From: Williamsia sterculiae
GTDB lineage: Bacteria > Actinomycetota > Actinomycetes > Mycobacteriales > Mycobacteriaceae
Length of the DNA stretch: 64,000 bases
Reading direction: 5' to 3'
Assembly (NCBI RefSeq): GCF_900156495.1
Contig: NZ_FTNT01000002.1
Span: 278,359 to 342,358, forward strand
The position numbers were made by a program, and so were the translations under genes. Below, piece after piece: positions 8,848 through 17,665 of this stretch (position 1 is its first letter; each line of letters opens with the position of its first letter). The notes beneath the pieces were generated by a model. That model was not told the DNA's origin, did not search any database, and saw nothing but the letters and a program-made list of their open reading frames with translations.

Positions 8848-10341
8848 ATGATCGAGAGTCGTTGGGCGGGTGGGTCACCGGCAGCATTCGGGCTGCTCGG
8901 TGACGTGTCCGGCGCCCCGGTCAATGATCTGCTTGCGGAGATGGTGCACGCCACGGCGGGGCAGTCGTTTCTGGAGTGGCAGCGGTATCGGGTCGCTGCG
9001 GAGTTGGATTCCCAACTGGTGGGCGACGAGGTGCTCACCGACTATCGGATGATTGACTCGACCGCGTTGTGCGCGACTCGTATCGCGACGGTGTTGTCGA
9101 TCGGTCAGATCGCTGCGGAAGGGTTGTTGGCACGCGCGGTCGCACTCCGGGATCGGTTGCCGCACGTCGCGTTGTGCCTACGCGACGGGAACGTCGCCCC
9201 ACAGCACATCCGGACGATCGTGTCCCGCACCGACCTGGTTCTCGACGAGGGTGTGGCCGCGACGGTGGACGCCGAGATCGCCGAGTGTCTGCGTCGGAAG
9301 GGCTCGTGGTCGGCGAACCGGTTACGCGACATGGTCGACCGGATCGTGTACACCCACGACCCGGATGGTGTGCGCCGACGCCGTGAGGTCGCGAAGGATG
9401 CGCGCGCCTTCTGGACGGAGAACGACGCCGACGGCATGGGTGTAGTGGGTGCGTCGATGACTGCGGAGAACACGTTGTTGTTGGCGCAACGGGTGCACGC
9501 CGCCGCCGACCACGTCTGCAAGGAAGATCCGCGGACCAAGGCGGCACGCAGGTCGGATGCATTGGTCGCGTTGACCACCGGTATTCCCTGGGAATGTTTG
9601 TGTGGTGACCCCGACTGCACCGCCGCCACCGGGTGGGACACCGTCCCCACGGGGCCGGCCACCACGGCGGTGATTCATGTGGTCACCGACCAGTCCACAC
9701 TCACCTCGGACAAGGATGATCAGCCGGGATTCATGCCCGGGTACGGGGTCATCTCACCCGACCACATCCGTGAATTGACGAAGCGCCCGGACACGATCAT
9801 CCGACCCGTCCCCACGTGTGCACCGGCGGCCCAGCCCGCAGACCCGTACCGGCCGTCGGCCGCACTCTCACGGTTTCTGTGGATGCGCGATCAGTACTGT
9901 GTGTGGCCCGGCTGCGACCAACCCGCCATGCGGTGCGACGCCGATCATGTCACCGAATACGACCATGACAATCCCGAGCAGGGCGGTCAAACCACTCCAG
10001 CAGACATGAATTCCAAGTGCCCGTTCCATCATGGGGTGAAAACGTTCACCGAGTTCCTCGACGACCAGACCGTCGCCGAGCACGGGCGCCCGCACACCAC
10101 GATCACCACCCCCGAAGGGCTCACCGTCGACGGACCCGCCCACACCGGGCACGATCTCCACCCGCAACTCGACCACATCGAGTTCACCGCCCCACCGAAC
10201 GGGCCACCACCACCGTCACCTGAGGAACCGACCAGACGCCGACCCCGCCTGGCAGACAAACACGCCCGTCGGCGCCACGAACGCGACCGCAACCGTTGCG
10301 CACGGGAACATGACGACACGACCGACCCGCCACCGTTCTGA
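8848..10341 (+). CDS. 13E12-family DUF222/HNH endonuclease-domain protein
   Basis: A 497-residue member of the repetitive 13E12 family that is multicopy in mycobacteria and relatives. The N-terminal two thirds is the helical DUF222 region. The C-terminus has an HNH nuclease: RFLWMRDQYCVWPGCDQ with a zinc CxxxxC pair, CDADHVTEYDHD, and the closing KCPFHHGVKTF. A proline- and arginine-rich tail follows. The ATG at 8848 is chosen because TACGAT (8835-8840) lies seven bases upstream, an arrangement I associate with this family; a TTG at 8818 would add ten residues. The gene sits just upstream of a tRNA gene on the other strand. Function is unknown; mobility or an intron-less homing nuclease history is often suggested. 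Confidence 0.9.
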   Translation: MIESRWAGGSPAAFGLLGDVSGAPVNDLLAEMVHATAGQSFLEWQRYRVAAELDSQLVGDEVLTDYRMIDSTALCATRIATVLSIGQIAAEGLLARAVALRDRLPHVALCLRDGNVAPQHIRTIVSRTDLVLDEGVAATVDAEIAECLRRKGSWSANRLRDMVDRIVYTHDPDGVRRRREVAKDARAFWTENDADGMGVVGASMTAENTLLLAQRVHAAADHVCKEDPRTKAARRSDALVALTTGIPWECLCGDPDCTAATGWDTVPTGPATTAVIHVVTDQSTLTSDKDDQPGFMPGYGVISPDHIRELTKRPDTIIRPVPTCAPAAQPADPYRPSAALSRFLWMRDQYCVWPGCDQPAMRCDADHVTEYDHDNPEQGGQTTPADMNSKCPFHHGVKTFTEFLDDQTVAEHGRPHTTITTPEGLTVDGPAHTGHDLHPQLDHIEFTAPPNGPPPPSPEEPTRRRPRLADKHARRRHERDRNRCAREHDDTTDPPPF

Positions 10342-10369
10342 TCAGCGCGCTCTACCTGCGCAAACACAG

Positions 10370-10443
10370 TGCCCCCAGTCGGGCTCGAACCGACACTGGG
10401 CGGATTTTAAGTCCGCTGCCTCTGCCAATTGGGCTATGGGGGC
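10370..10443 (-). tRNA. tRNA-Leu (anticodon UAA), class I shape
   Basis: The minus strand folds as a full cloverleaf. The acceptor is GCCCCCA with TGGGGGC; the D stem has three pairs plus a C13-A22 mismatch; the anticodon stem GCGGA/TCCGC encloses loop CTTAAAA, giving anticodon TAA; the T stem GTCGG/CCGAC encloses TTCGAGC. The discriminator base is A73, as leucyl-tRNA synthetases require; CCA is not encoded. The variable loop has only five bases, whereas leucine tRNAs normally have a long variable arm. TAA reads the codon UUA, which is rare in such GC-rich genomes. Confidence 0.93.
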
Positions 10444-10619
10444 CGTACGGGCCCGACCAGAATCTCACGGCACGTCACCGTGCACGACGCCACCTGGGTT
10501 GACTCCGCTGTGACGGCCACGCGAGCGCGAAAAGTCAAGAATGGGTAAAGTCGGAACTCGACACGGCCCGCACGCGTTGATGGGTCAGAAGTCCACCACA
10601 CTGAGTTGAAGGAGCCAAC

Positions 10620-11486
10620 GTGGCCGAGGAGAGAAGTAACCCGGTGATGCGCGGCGTTGTCCGCAGCAACAAGCCGGCCGGTGGCTACGCCGGGTTCGGG
10701 AGCGGGATGAACGCTGCCAACCAGGGCGCCGTGTTCAACCAGGCGAATCAGGCCGATCAGTACACCAAGCCGGGTCAGCAGGTCGGCACCCGCCAGCTGA
10801 CCGTCGACGACGTCGTCGTCAAGACCGCGAGCACCCTGGGTGTGCTCATCGTCTCGGCGATCGTCTCCTACTTCCTGTGCCACCAGAATCTGGCGCTGGC
10901 CACCCCGCTGATGATCGTCGGCGCACTGGTCGGCTTCGTGCTGGTGATGGTCGCGTCGTTCGGCCGCAAGCAGGACAACCCGGCCATCGTCCTCGCCTAC
11001 GCCGTCTTCGAAGGGCTGTTCGTCGGCTCCATCTCGTTCGTGTTCGCGAACCTGATGGTCAAGGACATCTCGGCAGGCATGCTCATCGGCCAGGCGGTAC
11101 TGGGCACGATCGGTGTGTTCGTGGGCATGCTCGTCGTCTACAAGACCGGCGCCATCCGCGTGACCCCGCGCTTCACCCGCATGATCGTCGCCGGCATCTT
11201 CGGCGTCGTGATCCTGGCGCTGGGCAACCTCGTCGTCGGGTTCTTCAACGGCGGTGCGGGCCTGGGCCTGTACAACGGTGGCCCCATCGCGATCATCTTC
11301 TCGCTGGTCTGCATCGCGCTGGCGGCGTTCAGCTTCCTGATCGACTTCGACTCGGCGGACCAGCTGATCCGTGCGGGCGCCCCGGCCAAGGCGGCCTGGG
11401 GTATCGCCCTCGGCCTGACCGTCACCCTGGTCTGGCTGTACGTGGAGATCCTGCGACTGCTGAGCTACTTCAACAGCAACAACTAG
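10620..11486 (+). CDS. Bax inhibitor-1/YccA-like membrane protein
   Basis: A 288-residue integral membrane protein with a ~55-residue glycine- and asparagine-rich cytoplasmic N-terminus (GYAGFGSGMNAANQGAVF), followed by seven hydrophobic segments starting at VVVKTASTLGVLIVSAIVSY and ending in a short tail after WLYVEILRLL. This fits the actinobacterial Bax1-I/YccA family of possible ion-leak or stress proteins; no molecular role is proven. The GTG start at 10620 has AAGGAG at 10608-10613. TAAAGT at 10546-10551 is a plausible -10. Its place ahead of the thiolase gene matches the Rv1072 neighbourhood in M. tuberculosis. A strong bidirectional hairpin follows. Confidence 0.85.
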   Translation: MAEERSNPVMRGVVRSNKPAGGYAGFGSGMNAANQGAVFNQANQADQYTKPGQQVGTRQLTVDDVVVKTASTLGVLIVSAIVSYFLCHQNLALATPLMIVGALVGFVLVMVASFGRKQDNPAIVLAYAVFEGLFVGSISFVFANLMVKDISAGMLIGQAVLGTIGVFVGMLVVYKTGAIRVTPRFTRMIVAGIFGVVILALGNLVVGFFNGGAGLGLYNGGPIAIIFSLVCIALAAFSFLIDFDSADQLIRAGAPAKAAWGIALGLTVTLVWLYVEILRLLSYFNSNN

Positions 11487-11496
11487 TCCCCGACAC

Positions 11497-11533
11497 ACAG
11501 CAGCCCCGCACCGGACCGGTGCGGGGCTGCTGT
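11497..11533. terminator. Bidirectional hairpin terminator
   Basis: A 17-bp perfect stem around a 3-base loop (core AGCAGCCCCGCACCG) sits between the convergent BI-1-like and thiolase genes. Confidence 0.8.
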
Positions 11534-11553
11534 CGTGTCAGGGTCGTATCGAC

Positions 11554-12774
11554 TCAGCTGAGACGTTCGACCACCATCGCCATGCCCTGTCCGCCGCCGA
11601 CGCACATCGTCTCCAGACCGAACGTCTTGTCGTGGGTCTGCAGATTGTTGAGCAGAGTGGTGGTGATGCGGGCGCCGGTCATGCCGAACGGGTGGCCCAG
11701 GGCGATGGCGCCGCCGGACACGTTCAGCTTTTCCTCATCGATGCCGAGTTCGCGGGCCGAGCCCAGGACCTGCACCGCAAACGCCTCGTTGATCTCCACC
11801 AGGTCGATGTCCGACAGGCCCAGACCGGTCACGCGCAGCACCTTGCGCACCGCCTCGATCGGACCGAGACCCATGATCTCCGGGGACAATCCGGTCGCCG
11901 CGGTCCCGACGATCCGGGCCAGCGGTTGCACACCCAACTCCTTGGCTTTGGTGTCACTCATGATCACCAACGCGGCAGCGCCGTCGTTCAGCGGACAGGC
12001 GTTGCCGGCGGTCACGGTGCCGTCGGGGCGGAACACCGGCTTGAGTTGTGACACCTTCTCGTAGGTGGTGCCTGGACGCGGTCCATCGTCGGTGCTGACC
12101 TTGGTGCCGTCGGGCAGGGTGATGGGATCGATCTCGCGCTCGTAGAAGCCGGCCTTGATCGCGTCCTCGGCGCGGTTCTGCGACCGCACCGCCCAGTGGT
12201 CCTGGTCCTCGCGCGAGATTCCGGTCAGCGAGGCCACGTTCTCCGCGGTCTGACCCATCGGGATGTAGGCGTCGGGCATCAGGTCCCGTTCACGCGGATC
12301 GGTCCACGGCGGGGCGCCACCCTCGGTGGCCGCGGCGGTCCGCGCCTGCGCCTCGTCGAACACGGGGTTGTTGGTGCCCGGCCAACCGTCGGCGCTACCG
12401 CGGGCGAAGCTGGACACGCTCTCCACACCCGCCGAGATGAACACATCACCCTCGCCGGCCTTGATCGCGTGCAGCGCCATCCGTGTGGTCTGCAGCGACG
12501 AGGAGCAGTAGCGGTTCACCGTCACCCCGGGAACGTGGTCGAGCCCGAGCTCGACGGCCACGACGCGCGCGATGTTGAAACCGCCCTCACCTGCGGGCTG
12601 GCCGCATCCCAGATGGATGTCCTCGATGTCGCGGACGTCGAGCGCGGGAACCTTGCCCAGCGCGGTCGCGACCATCTGCCGGGCGAGCTCGTCGGGGCGG
12701 ACGTCGCGCAGCGAGCCCTTCCCGGCTCGGCCGATGGGGGATCGTGCGGTCGCGACGATGACTGCCTCTGTCAT
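11554..12774 (-). CDS. Acetyl-CoA C-acyltransferase (thiolase)
   Basis: Thiolase of 406 residues, acting in beta-oxidation or acetoacetyl-CoA metabolism. NRYCSSSLQT carries the acyl-accepting cysteine (~residue 90), NEAFAVQ and GGAIALGHPFGMTGAR provide the conserved asparagine and histidine, and MCVGGGQGMAMVVE at the C-terminus holds the second cysteine. It resembles M. tuberculosis FadA3 (Rv1074c), whose position it shares. The ATG at 12774 overlaps the stop codon of the upstream SGNH hydrolase gene by four bases, so the two are co-translated. Chain-length preference cannot be read from sequence. Confidence 0.92.
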   Translation of the reverse strand: MTEAVIVATARSPIGRAGKGSLRDVRPDELARQMVATALGKVPALDVRDIEDIHLGCGQPAGEGGFNIARVVAVELGLDHVPGVTVNRYCSSSLQTTRMALHAIKAGEGDVFISAGVESVSSFARGSADGWPGTNNPVFDEAQARTAAATEGGAPPWTDPRERDLMPDAYIPMGQTAENVASLTGISREDQDHWAVRSQNRAEDAIKAGFYEREIDPITLPDGTKVSTDDGPRPGTTYEKVSQLKPVFRPDGTVTAGNACPLNDGAAALVIMSDTKAKELGVQPLARIVGTAATGLSPEIMGLGPIEAVRKVLRVTGLGLSDIDLVEINEAFAVQVLGSARELGIDEEKLNVSGGAIALGHPFGMTGARITTTLLNNLQTHDKTFGLETMCVGGGQGMAMVVERLS

Positions 12775-13739
12775 GGCTGGGTACTCCTTGCTGGTGCGGA
12801 TTCGCGGTCGTTGTGGGCGGGGGCGCGGGTGAACCGTTTACGCAGTCGCGTCACCCAGCGGCTGTCGTCGATGAGATCCGAGGTGATCGGAGGCTGGGGT
12901 AGTGGTTGCTCTCCCCACGCGCCGATCGCAGCCAGCGTGTCCGGCAACAGGGTGTCGGCCGCGGCCTCGTATCCCACCGCGGAGGGGTGATAATTGTCGG
13001 CGCTGAACATCCGCTCGGGAGCGGCCCGGAACTGGTCGGCGAGCAGTTCGGCCAGCGGAACCGGTCGCCCGCCGTGGGTCCGCACCTGCTGTGACTGCGC
13101 CGCGGCCAGTCGCAGGCTGTACTGCCGGATCACCGCGCGCAGGGGTTGCGGGATCGCGGTGACCACGCCCAGGTCGGGGCAGGTGCCCACGACCACCGCG
13201 CATCCGGCCTCGTGCAGACGGGCGACAGCGTCACCGAGCCTGCGCGCCGACGGGCGGATGTGGTGCAGGGCGGTGACGTCGTTGGCTCCGACCAGGATCA
13301 GCGCGACGTCGGGTCGGGGTCCGGCGACGAGCATCGCGTCGACCTGGCCCTCCAGACCGCGGGAGGTTGCTCCGACGATCGCCTTGGTGCTCAGGCGCAC
13401 CCGCTGCTCGAGGTGGTCGGCGAGCTTGCGTGCCAGCTGAGCTCCGGGCGTGAGCGTGGGGAGATCGACGCCGAGTCCGGCCGCGGTCGAATCGCCGAAC
13501 ACCATGAGGTGGATGTCGGCGGACGTCGTGCGCGAGACCGGTGACGGACCGATACCACCGGGTTCGTAGAGGCCGTCGCCGTTGGGGGCGTTGTCGGTGC
13601 GGTGCGGGATGACCGAGCGGGCCGCACGAGCCTGTCCGGTGAGAAAATTCCAGGCAGCCCAGCCCGCTCCGGCCGACCCCGCCGCAGCGGCTGCTCCGGC
13701 CACGGCGCCCTGGGCCAGCCGACGACGGGATGCACGCAC
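12771..13739 (-). CDS. SGNH/GDSL-type esterase, membrane-anchored or exported
   Basis: A 322-residue SGNH hydrolase. The N-terminus from GTG 13739 is arginine-rich (RASRRRLAQG) followed by an alanine/glycine-rich hydrophobic stretch, either a signal peptide or an anchor. Block I is VFGDSTAAGLG with the nucleophile serine, block III is LVGANDVT, and block V is SADNYHPSAVGY with catalytic Asp and His. A longer frame reaches 13793, but GTG 13739 gives the signal-like N-terminus and keeps the gene clear of the cbs start at 13813. It is coupled to the thiolase gene and matches Rv1075c by position. It probably deacylates a lipid or wall component; the substrate is unknown. Confidence 0.85.
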   Translation of the reverse strand: MRASRRRLAQGAVAGAAAAAGSAGAGWAAWNFLTGQARAARSVIPHRTDNAPNGDGLYEPGGIGPSPVSRTTSADIHLMVFGDSTAAGLGVDLPTLTPGAQLARKLADHLEQRVRLSTKAIVGATSRGLEGQVDAMLVAGPRPDVALILVGANDVTALHHIRPSARRLGDAVARLHEAGCAVVVGTCPDLGVVTAIPQPLRAVIRQYSLRLAAAQSQQVRTHGGRPVPLAELLADQFRAAPERMFSADNYHPSAVGYEAAADTLLPDTLAAIGAWGEQPLPQPPITSDLIDDSRWVTRLRKRFTRAPAHNDRESAPARSTQP

Positions 13740-13812
13740 GACACCAACACTAGTCAACGACCAAACCTGCCCGCGGGAGGTCGCCGACGCCATCGTCTGT
13801 GATCATGGAGGT

Positions 13813-15201
13813 ATGCGCATCGCTAATCACGTCGTCGACCTCGTGGGAGACACCCCGCTGGTCAAGATCAACTCCGTGGTGAAGCCGAACAGTGGGTTGC
13901 TCGCCGCCAAGATCGAGTACCTCAACCCCGGCGGGAGTTCCAAGGACCGTATCGCGGTGAAGATGGTCGACGCCGCGGAGGCGTCCGGGGCGCTGAAGCC
14001 CGGCGGGACCATCGTCGAGCCCACGTCCGGCAACACCGGGGTCGGATTGGCCCTGGTCGCGCAGCAGCGTGGTTACAAGTGCATCTTCGTCTGTCCCGAC
14101 AAGGTGGGTGAGGAAAAGCGCAACGTACTGCGGGCCTACGGCGCCGAGGTGGTGGTGTGCCCGACGTCGGTCGAACCGGAGAATCCGGCGAGCTATTACA
14201 ACGTCTCCGATCGTCTGGTCGAGGAGATCGACGGCGGCTGGAAACCCGACCAGTATTCGAACCCCGCCGGTCCGGAGAGTCACTACGAGACCACCGGACC
14301 GGAGATCTGGCGCGACACCGAGGGCAAGATCACCCACTTCGTCGCAGGAGTGGGTACCGGCGGCACCATCAGCGGCACCGGCCGCTACCTCAAGGAGGTG
14401 TCCGGTGGGCGGGTCAAGGTGATCGGCGCCGACCCCGAGGGTTCGGTCTACTCCGGTGGCACCGGTCGGCCCTACCTGGTGGAAGGCGTGGGTGAGGACT
14501 TCTGGCCCACCGCGTACGACCCCGAGGTCGCCGACGAGATCATCGCGGTCTCCGACGCCGACTCCTTCGAGATGACTCGTCGGCTGGCCCGCGAGGAGGG
14601 ACTACTGGTCGGCGGCTCCTGCGGTATGGCGATGGTGGCCGCGTTGCAGGTCGCCGAACGCGAGGGTCCGGACGCGGTGGTCGTGGTGTTGTTACCCGAC
14701 GGTGGGCGCGGATACATGGCCAAGATCTTCAACGACGACTGGATGCGGTCGTACGGATTCCTGCGCAGCCCGCTGGACGGCAAGGCGCGGGATGAGCCGT
14801 TGGTGGGGGAGGTGCTCCGCGGCAAGTCCGGCGCGCTGCCCGACCTCGTGCACACGCACCCGCAGGAGACGTTGCGCGACGCGATCGAGATCCTGCGTGA
14901 GTACGGGGTATCGCAGATGCCGGTGGTCAATGCCGAACCGCCGATCGTGGCCGGTGAGGTAGCGGGTGCGGTCTCCGAACGCGAACTGCTCAGTGCGGTC
15001 TTCGAGGGTCGCGCCAACCTCGCCGACCCGGTGTCGGCGCACATGGGTGAACCGTTCCCACTCATCGGATCTCAGGAGCCCATCGATGCGGCCACCAAGG
15101 CGCTGGCCGAGACCGACGCGCTGATGGTGGTCGAGGACGGCAAACCCATCGGCGTCATCACCCGCCCCGACCTGCTGGCATTCGTCAGCTCCACATCCTG
15201 A
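13813..15201 (+). CDS. cbs: Cystathionine beta-synthase
   Basis: PLP enzyme joining serine and homocysteine to cystathionine (reverse transsulfuration). It is 462 residues: a fold-type II core (NPGGSSKDRIAVKMVD with the PLP lysine, PTSGNTGVG, GVGTGGTISGTGRYLKE phosphate loop) and a C-terminal pair of CBS motifs (~residues 340-462) that may sense an adenosyl ligand. The ATG at 13813 is preceded by GGAGG and begins at the conserved MRIANHVVDLVGDTPLV. It lacks the N-terminal haem region of animal enzymes. metB follows after nine bases with AGGAGG before it, giving a two-gene operon as in Rv1077/Rv1079. O-acetylserine-dependent activity is an alternative. Confidence 0.94.
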   Translation: MRIANHVVDLVGDTPLVKINSVVKPNSGLLAAKIEYLNPGGSSKDRIAVKMVDAAEASGALKPGGTIVEPTSGNTGVGLALVAQQRGYKCIFVCPDKVGEEKRNVLRAYGAEVVVCPTSVEPENPASYYNVSDRLVEEIDGGWKPDQYSNPAGPESHYETTGPEIWRDTEGKITHFVAGVGTGGTISGTGRYLKEVSGGRVKVIGADPEGSVYSGGTGRPYLVEGVGEDFWPTAYDPEVADEIIAVSDADSFEMTRRLAREEGLLVGGSCGMAMVAALQVAEREGPDAVVVVLLPDGGRGYMAKIFNDDWMRSYGFLRSPLDGKARDEPLVGEVLRGKSGALPDLVHTHPQETLRDAIEILREYGVSQMPVVNAEPPIVAGEVAGAVSERELLSAVFEGRANLADPVSAHMGEPFPLIGSQEPIDAATKALAETDALMVVEDGKPIGVITRPDLLAFVSSTS

Positions 15202-15210
15202 GGAGGTCCG

Positions 15211-16368
15211 ATGACCGACGACAGCGACACCACACTCGGATTCGCCACCCGGGCCATCCACGCCGGATATGAGCCCGACCCGCAGACCGGTGCGGTCAAC
15301 GTCCCGATCTACGCCAGTTCCACCTTTGCCCAGGACGGCGTGGGTGGAATGCGTGACGGATTCGAATACGCCCGCACCGGCAATCCCACCCGCCGGGCGC
15401 TCGAGGCCAACCTCGCCGCGATCGAGGGCGGCCGCCATGGGCGTGCCTTCGCCTCGGGTATGGCCGCCACCGATGCGATCCTGCGGGCCGCACTGCGACC
15501 GGGTGATCACCTGGTCATCCCCGACGACGCGTACGGCGGCACGTTCCGACTGATCGACAAGGTGTTCACCGCCTGGGGAATCGACTACTCCGTTGCCCCG
15601 GTCTCCGACGTCGACGCCGTCCGTGCGGCGATCACCCCGAAGACCAAGCTCCTCTGGGTGGAGACCCCCACCAATCCGCTGCTGAACATCGGTGACATCG
15701 CCGCGCTGGCCGAGGTCGCTCACGAGGCGGGGACGAAGCTGTTGGTGGACAACACCTTCGCGTCGCCATATCTGCAACAGCCGTTGGCCCTGGGTGCCGA
15801 CATCGTGCTGCATTCCACCACCAAGTATCTCGGTGGGCACTCCGACGTCGTCGGCGGCGCATTGATCGTCGACGACGAACAACTCGATGCCGACATCGCC
15901 TTCCTGCAGAATGGTGCCGGTGCGGTACCCGGGACCTTCGACGGGTTCCTGACCCTGCGGGGGATCAAGACGCTGGGCGTGCGCATGGACAAGCACAGCG
16001 ACAACGCCGAGGCGCTGGTCGAGATGCTCACCTCGCACCCGAAAATCGAGTCGGTGCTGTACCCGGGGTTGGCGGGCCATCCGAACCACGAGGTGGCCGC
16101 CAGGCAGATGTCCCGATTCGGCGGCATGGTGTCGGTGCTGGTGGCGGGTGGCTTCGAAGCTGCCCGTGACTTCTGCGCACGGACCGAGATCTTCACCCTC
16201 GCAGAGTCATTGGGTGGGGTGGAGTCGTTGATCGAGTTGCCCGGCGCGATGACGCACGCCTCCACGGCGGGATCGCTGTTGGAGGTCCCGGCCAACATGG
16301 TCCGGTTGTCGGTGGGCATCGAGGACGCCGACGATCTGATCGCCGATCTGAAGAACGCACTCGGCTGA
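15211..16368 (+). CDS. metB: Cystathionine gamma-synthase/gamma-lyase
   Basis: A 385-residue Cys/Met-metabolism PLP enzyme. FEYARTGNPTRRALE and GRAFASGMAATDAIL are family signatures, VDNTFASPYLQQPL and LHSTTKYLGGHSDVVGG contain the cofactor-binding lysine, and AESLGGVESLIELPG completes the active site. Sequence alone does not separate cystathionine gamma-synthase (forward, methionine) from gamma-lyase (reverse, cysteine); actinobacterial MetB proteins often do both. It follows cbs by nine bases with a strong AGGAGG site, so cystathionine is made and used by neighbouring enzymes. Confidence 0.92.
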   Translation: MTDDSDTTLGFATRAIHAGYEPDPQTGAVNVPIYASSTFAQDGVGGMRDGFEYARTGNPTRRALEANLAAIEGGRHGRAFASGMAATDAILRAALRPGDHLVIPDDAYGGTFRLIDKVFTAWGIDYSVAPVSDVDAVRAAITPKTKLLWVETPTNPLLNIGDIAALAEVAHEAGTKLLVDNTFASPYLQQPLALGADIVLHSTTKYLGGHSDVVGGALIVDDEQLDADIAFLQNGAGAVPGTFDGFLTLRGIKTLGVRMDKHSDNAEALVEMLTSHPKIESVLYPGLAGHPNHEVAARQMSRFGGMVSVLVAGGFEAARDFCARTEIFTLAESLGGVESLIELPGAMTHASTAGSLLEVPANMVRLSVGIEDADDLIADLKNALG

Positions 16369-16428
16369 ACCATCGGACCGCGTGTCGGTCCTCTGCACCG
16401 TGTCCCGTGTTCGGATTACAGTTCGCCC

Positions 16429-17634
16429 ATGGTGATCACCGAGGAGCGCATCGAGCAGGCCCTGCGGACACTGGCTCCGGTGATGCGCCGCACCCCGATG
16501 GTCGCGTCGCGGGCGCTGTCCGACAGCTGTGGCCACGACGTGTGGCTGAAATGCGAGAATCTGCAACGCACCGGGTCGTTCAAGCCGCGTGGCGCGTATC
16601 TGCGGATCGCGGGCCTGTCCGACGAGCAGCGTGCCCGCGGGGTGGTGGCGGCGAGCGCAGGTAATCACGCGCAGGGCGTGGCCTGGTCGGCCACGACACT
16701 CGGTATCGCGTCCCGGGTCTACATGCCCATCGGCGCGTCGTTACCCAAGATCGCGGCGACGCGCGCCTACGGGGCCGAGGTGGTACTCGAGGGTGAGTAC
16801 ATCGACGAAAGCCTCACTGCGGCACATGTATACGCGGAAGAGACCGGCGCCGAGCTGATTCACCCATTCGACCACGAGGACATCGTGACCGGGCAGGCGA
16901 CGGTGGGAGTGGAGATCTGCGACCAGATGCCCGCCGTGGGGACGGTGCTGGTCCCGCTCGGAGGCGGTGGACTTCTCGCGGGGGTGGCGACCGCGATCAA
17001 GCTGCGGCGACCGGAGGTTCGGGTGATCGGTGTGCAGGCGGCGGAGGCAGCAGCCTGGCCGGCCTCGCTGGATGCCGGTGCGCCGGTCAAACTCGCCACG
17101 ATGAACACGATGGCCGACGGTATCGCGGTCGCGATGCCGGGAGCCGTGCCGTTCGCGCAGGTGAGCGAACTCGTCGACGAGGTGGTCACGGTCAGCGAGG
17201 ACGCCATCAGCCGAGCCCTGCTGTTGCTGCTCGAACGGGCCAAACTGATCGTCGAACCCGCCGGTGCGACCGCGGTGGCCGCGTTGATGGAGCACACCGA
17301 TCTACGCCTCGACGGCCAGGTGTGTGCGGTGCTGTCCGGCGGTAACGTCGATCCGTTGTTGTTGACCCACATCACCACTCACGGTCTGCAGGCCGCGGGG
17401 CGGTATCTGACGGTGTCGGTGAACGTGCCCGACCGACCGGGTGGACTGTCGGCACTGCTGGAACTGTTGCGTGACCAGGGGGCCAGCGTGGTGGACGTCA
17501 TCCACTCGCGGGTGGCCGGTGAGCTGCGTCTCGGTGAGGTGCAGGTGACGGTGAGTCTGGAGACCCGTGGCCCCGAACACCAGGTGGCGCTGCGCAGAGC
17601 CTTGGTCGACGCCGGTTACCTCGCCGGCGAGTGA
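16429..17634 (+). CDS. ilvA: Threonine ammonia-lyase with ACT domain
   Basis: Converts threonine to 2-oxobutanoate and ammonia, the entry to isoleucine synthesis or threonine breakdown. It is 401 residues: a PLP domain with QRTGSFKPRGAYLR (Schiff-base lysine), AASAGNHAQGVAW, and the VPLGGGGLLAG phosphate loop; residues ~325-401 form an ACT-type regulatory domain (YLTVSVNVPDRPGGLSALLE). The single C-terminal domain and length fit the shorter threonine deaminase type rather than the 510-residue E. coli biosynthetic form. TACAGT at 16417-16422 lies six bases before the ATG, indicating its own leaderless promoter, separate from cbs-metB. Confidence 0.92.
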   Translation: MVITEERIEQALRTLAPVMRRTPMVASRALSDSCGHDVWLKCENLQRTGSFKPRGAYLRIAGLSDEQRARGVVAASAGNHAQGVAWSATTLGIASRVYMPIGASLPKIAATRAYGAEVVLEGEYIDESLTAAHVYAEETGAELIHPFDHEDIVTGQATVGVEICDQMPAVGTVLVPLGGGGLLAGVATAIKLRRPEVRVIGVQAAEAAAWPASLDAGAPVKLATMNTMADGIAVAMPGAVPFAQVSELVDEVVTVSEDAISRALLLLLERAKLIVEPAGATAVAALMEHTDLRLDGQVCAVLSGGNVDPLLLTHITTHGLQAAGRYLTVSVNVPDRPGGLSALLELLRDQGASVVDVIHSRVAGELRLGEVQVTVSLETRGPEHQVALRRALVDAGYLAGE

Positions 17635-17644
17635 GACGCGCTGA

Positions 17645-17665
17645 GCCTGACGGCGTCCGTCAGGC
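17645..17665. terminator. Short hairpin terminator
   Basis: A 9-bp perfect stem GCCTGACGG/CCGTCAGGC with a 3-base loop lies just after ilvA and overlaps the stop codon of the convergent small gene. Confidence 0.6.

Noticed and set aside
15211-16089. Long minus-strand frame across metB and cbs
   Set aside because: Shadow of two well-supported PLP enzymes; Gly/Arg-rich translation with no recognisable motif.
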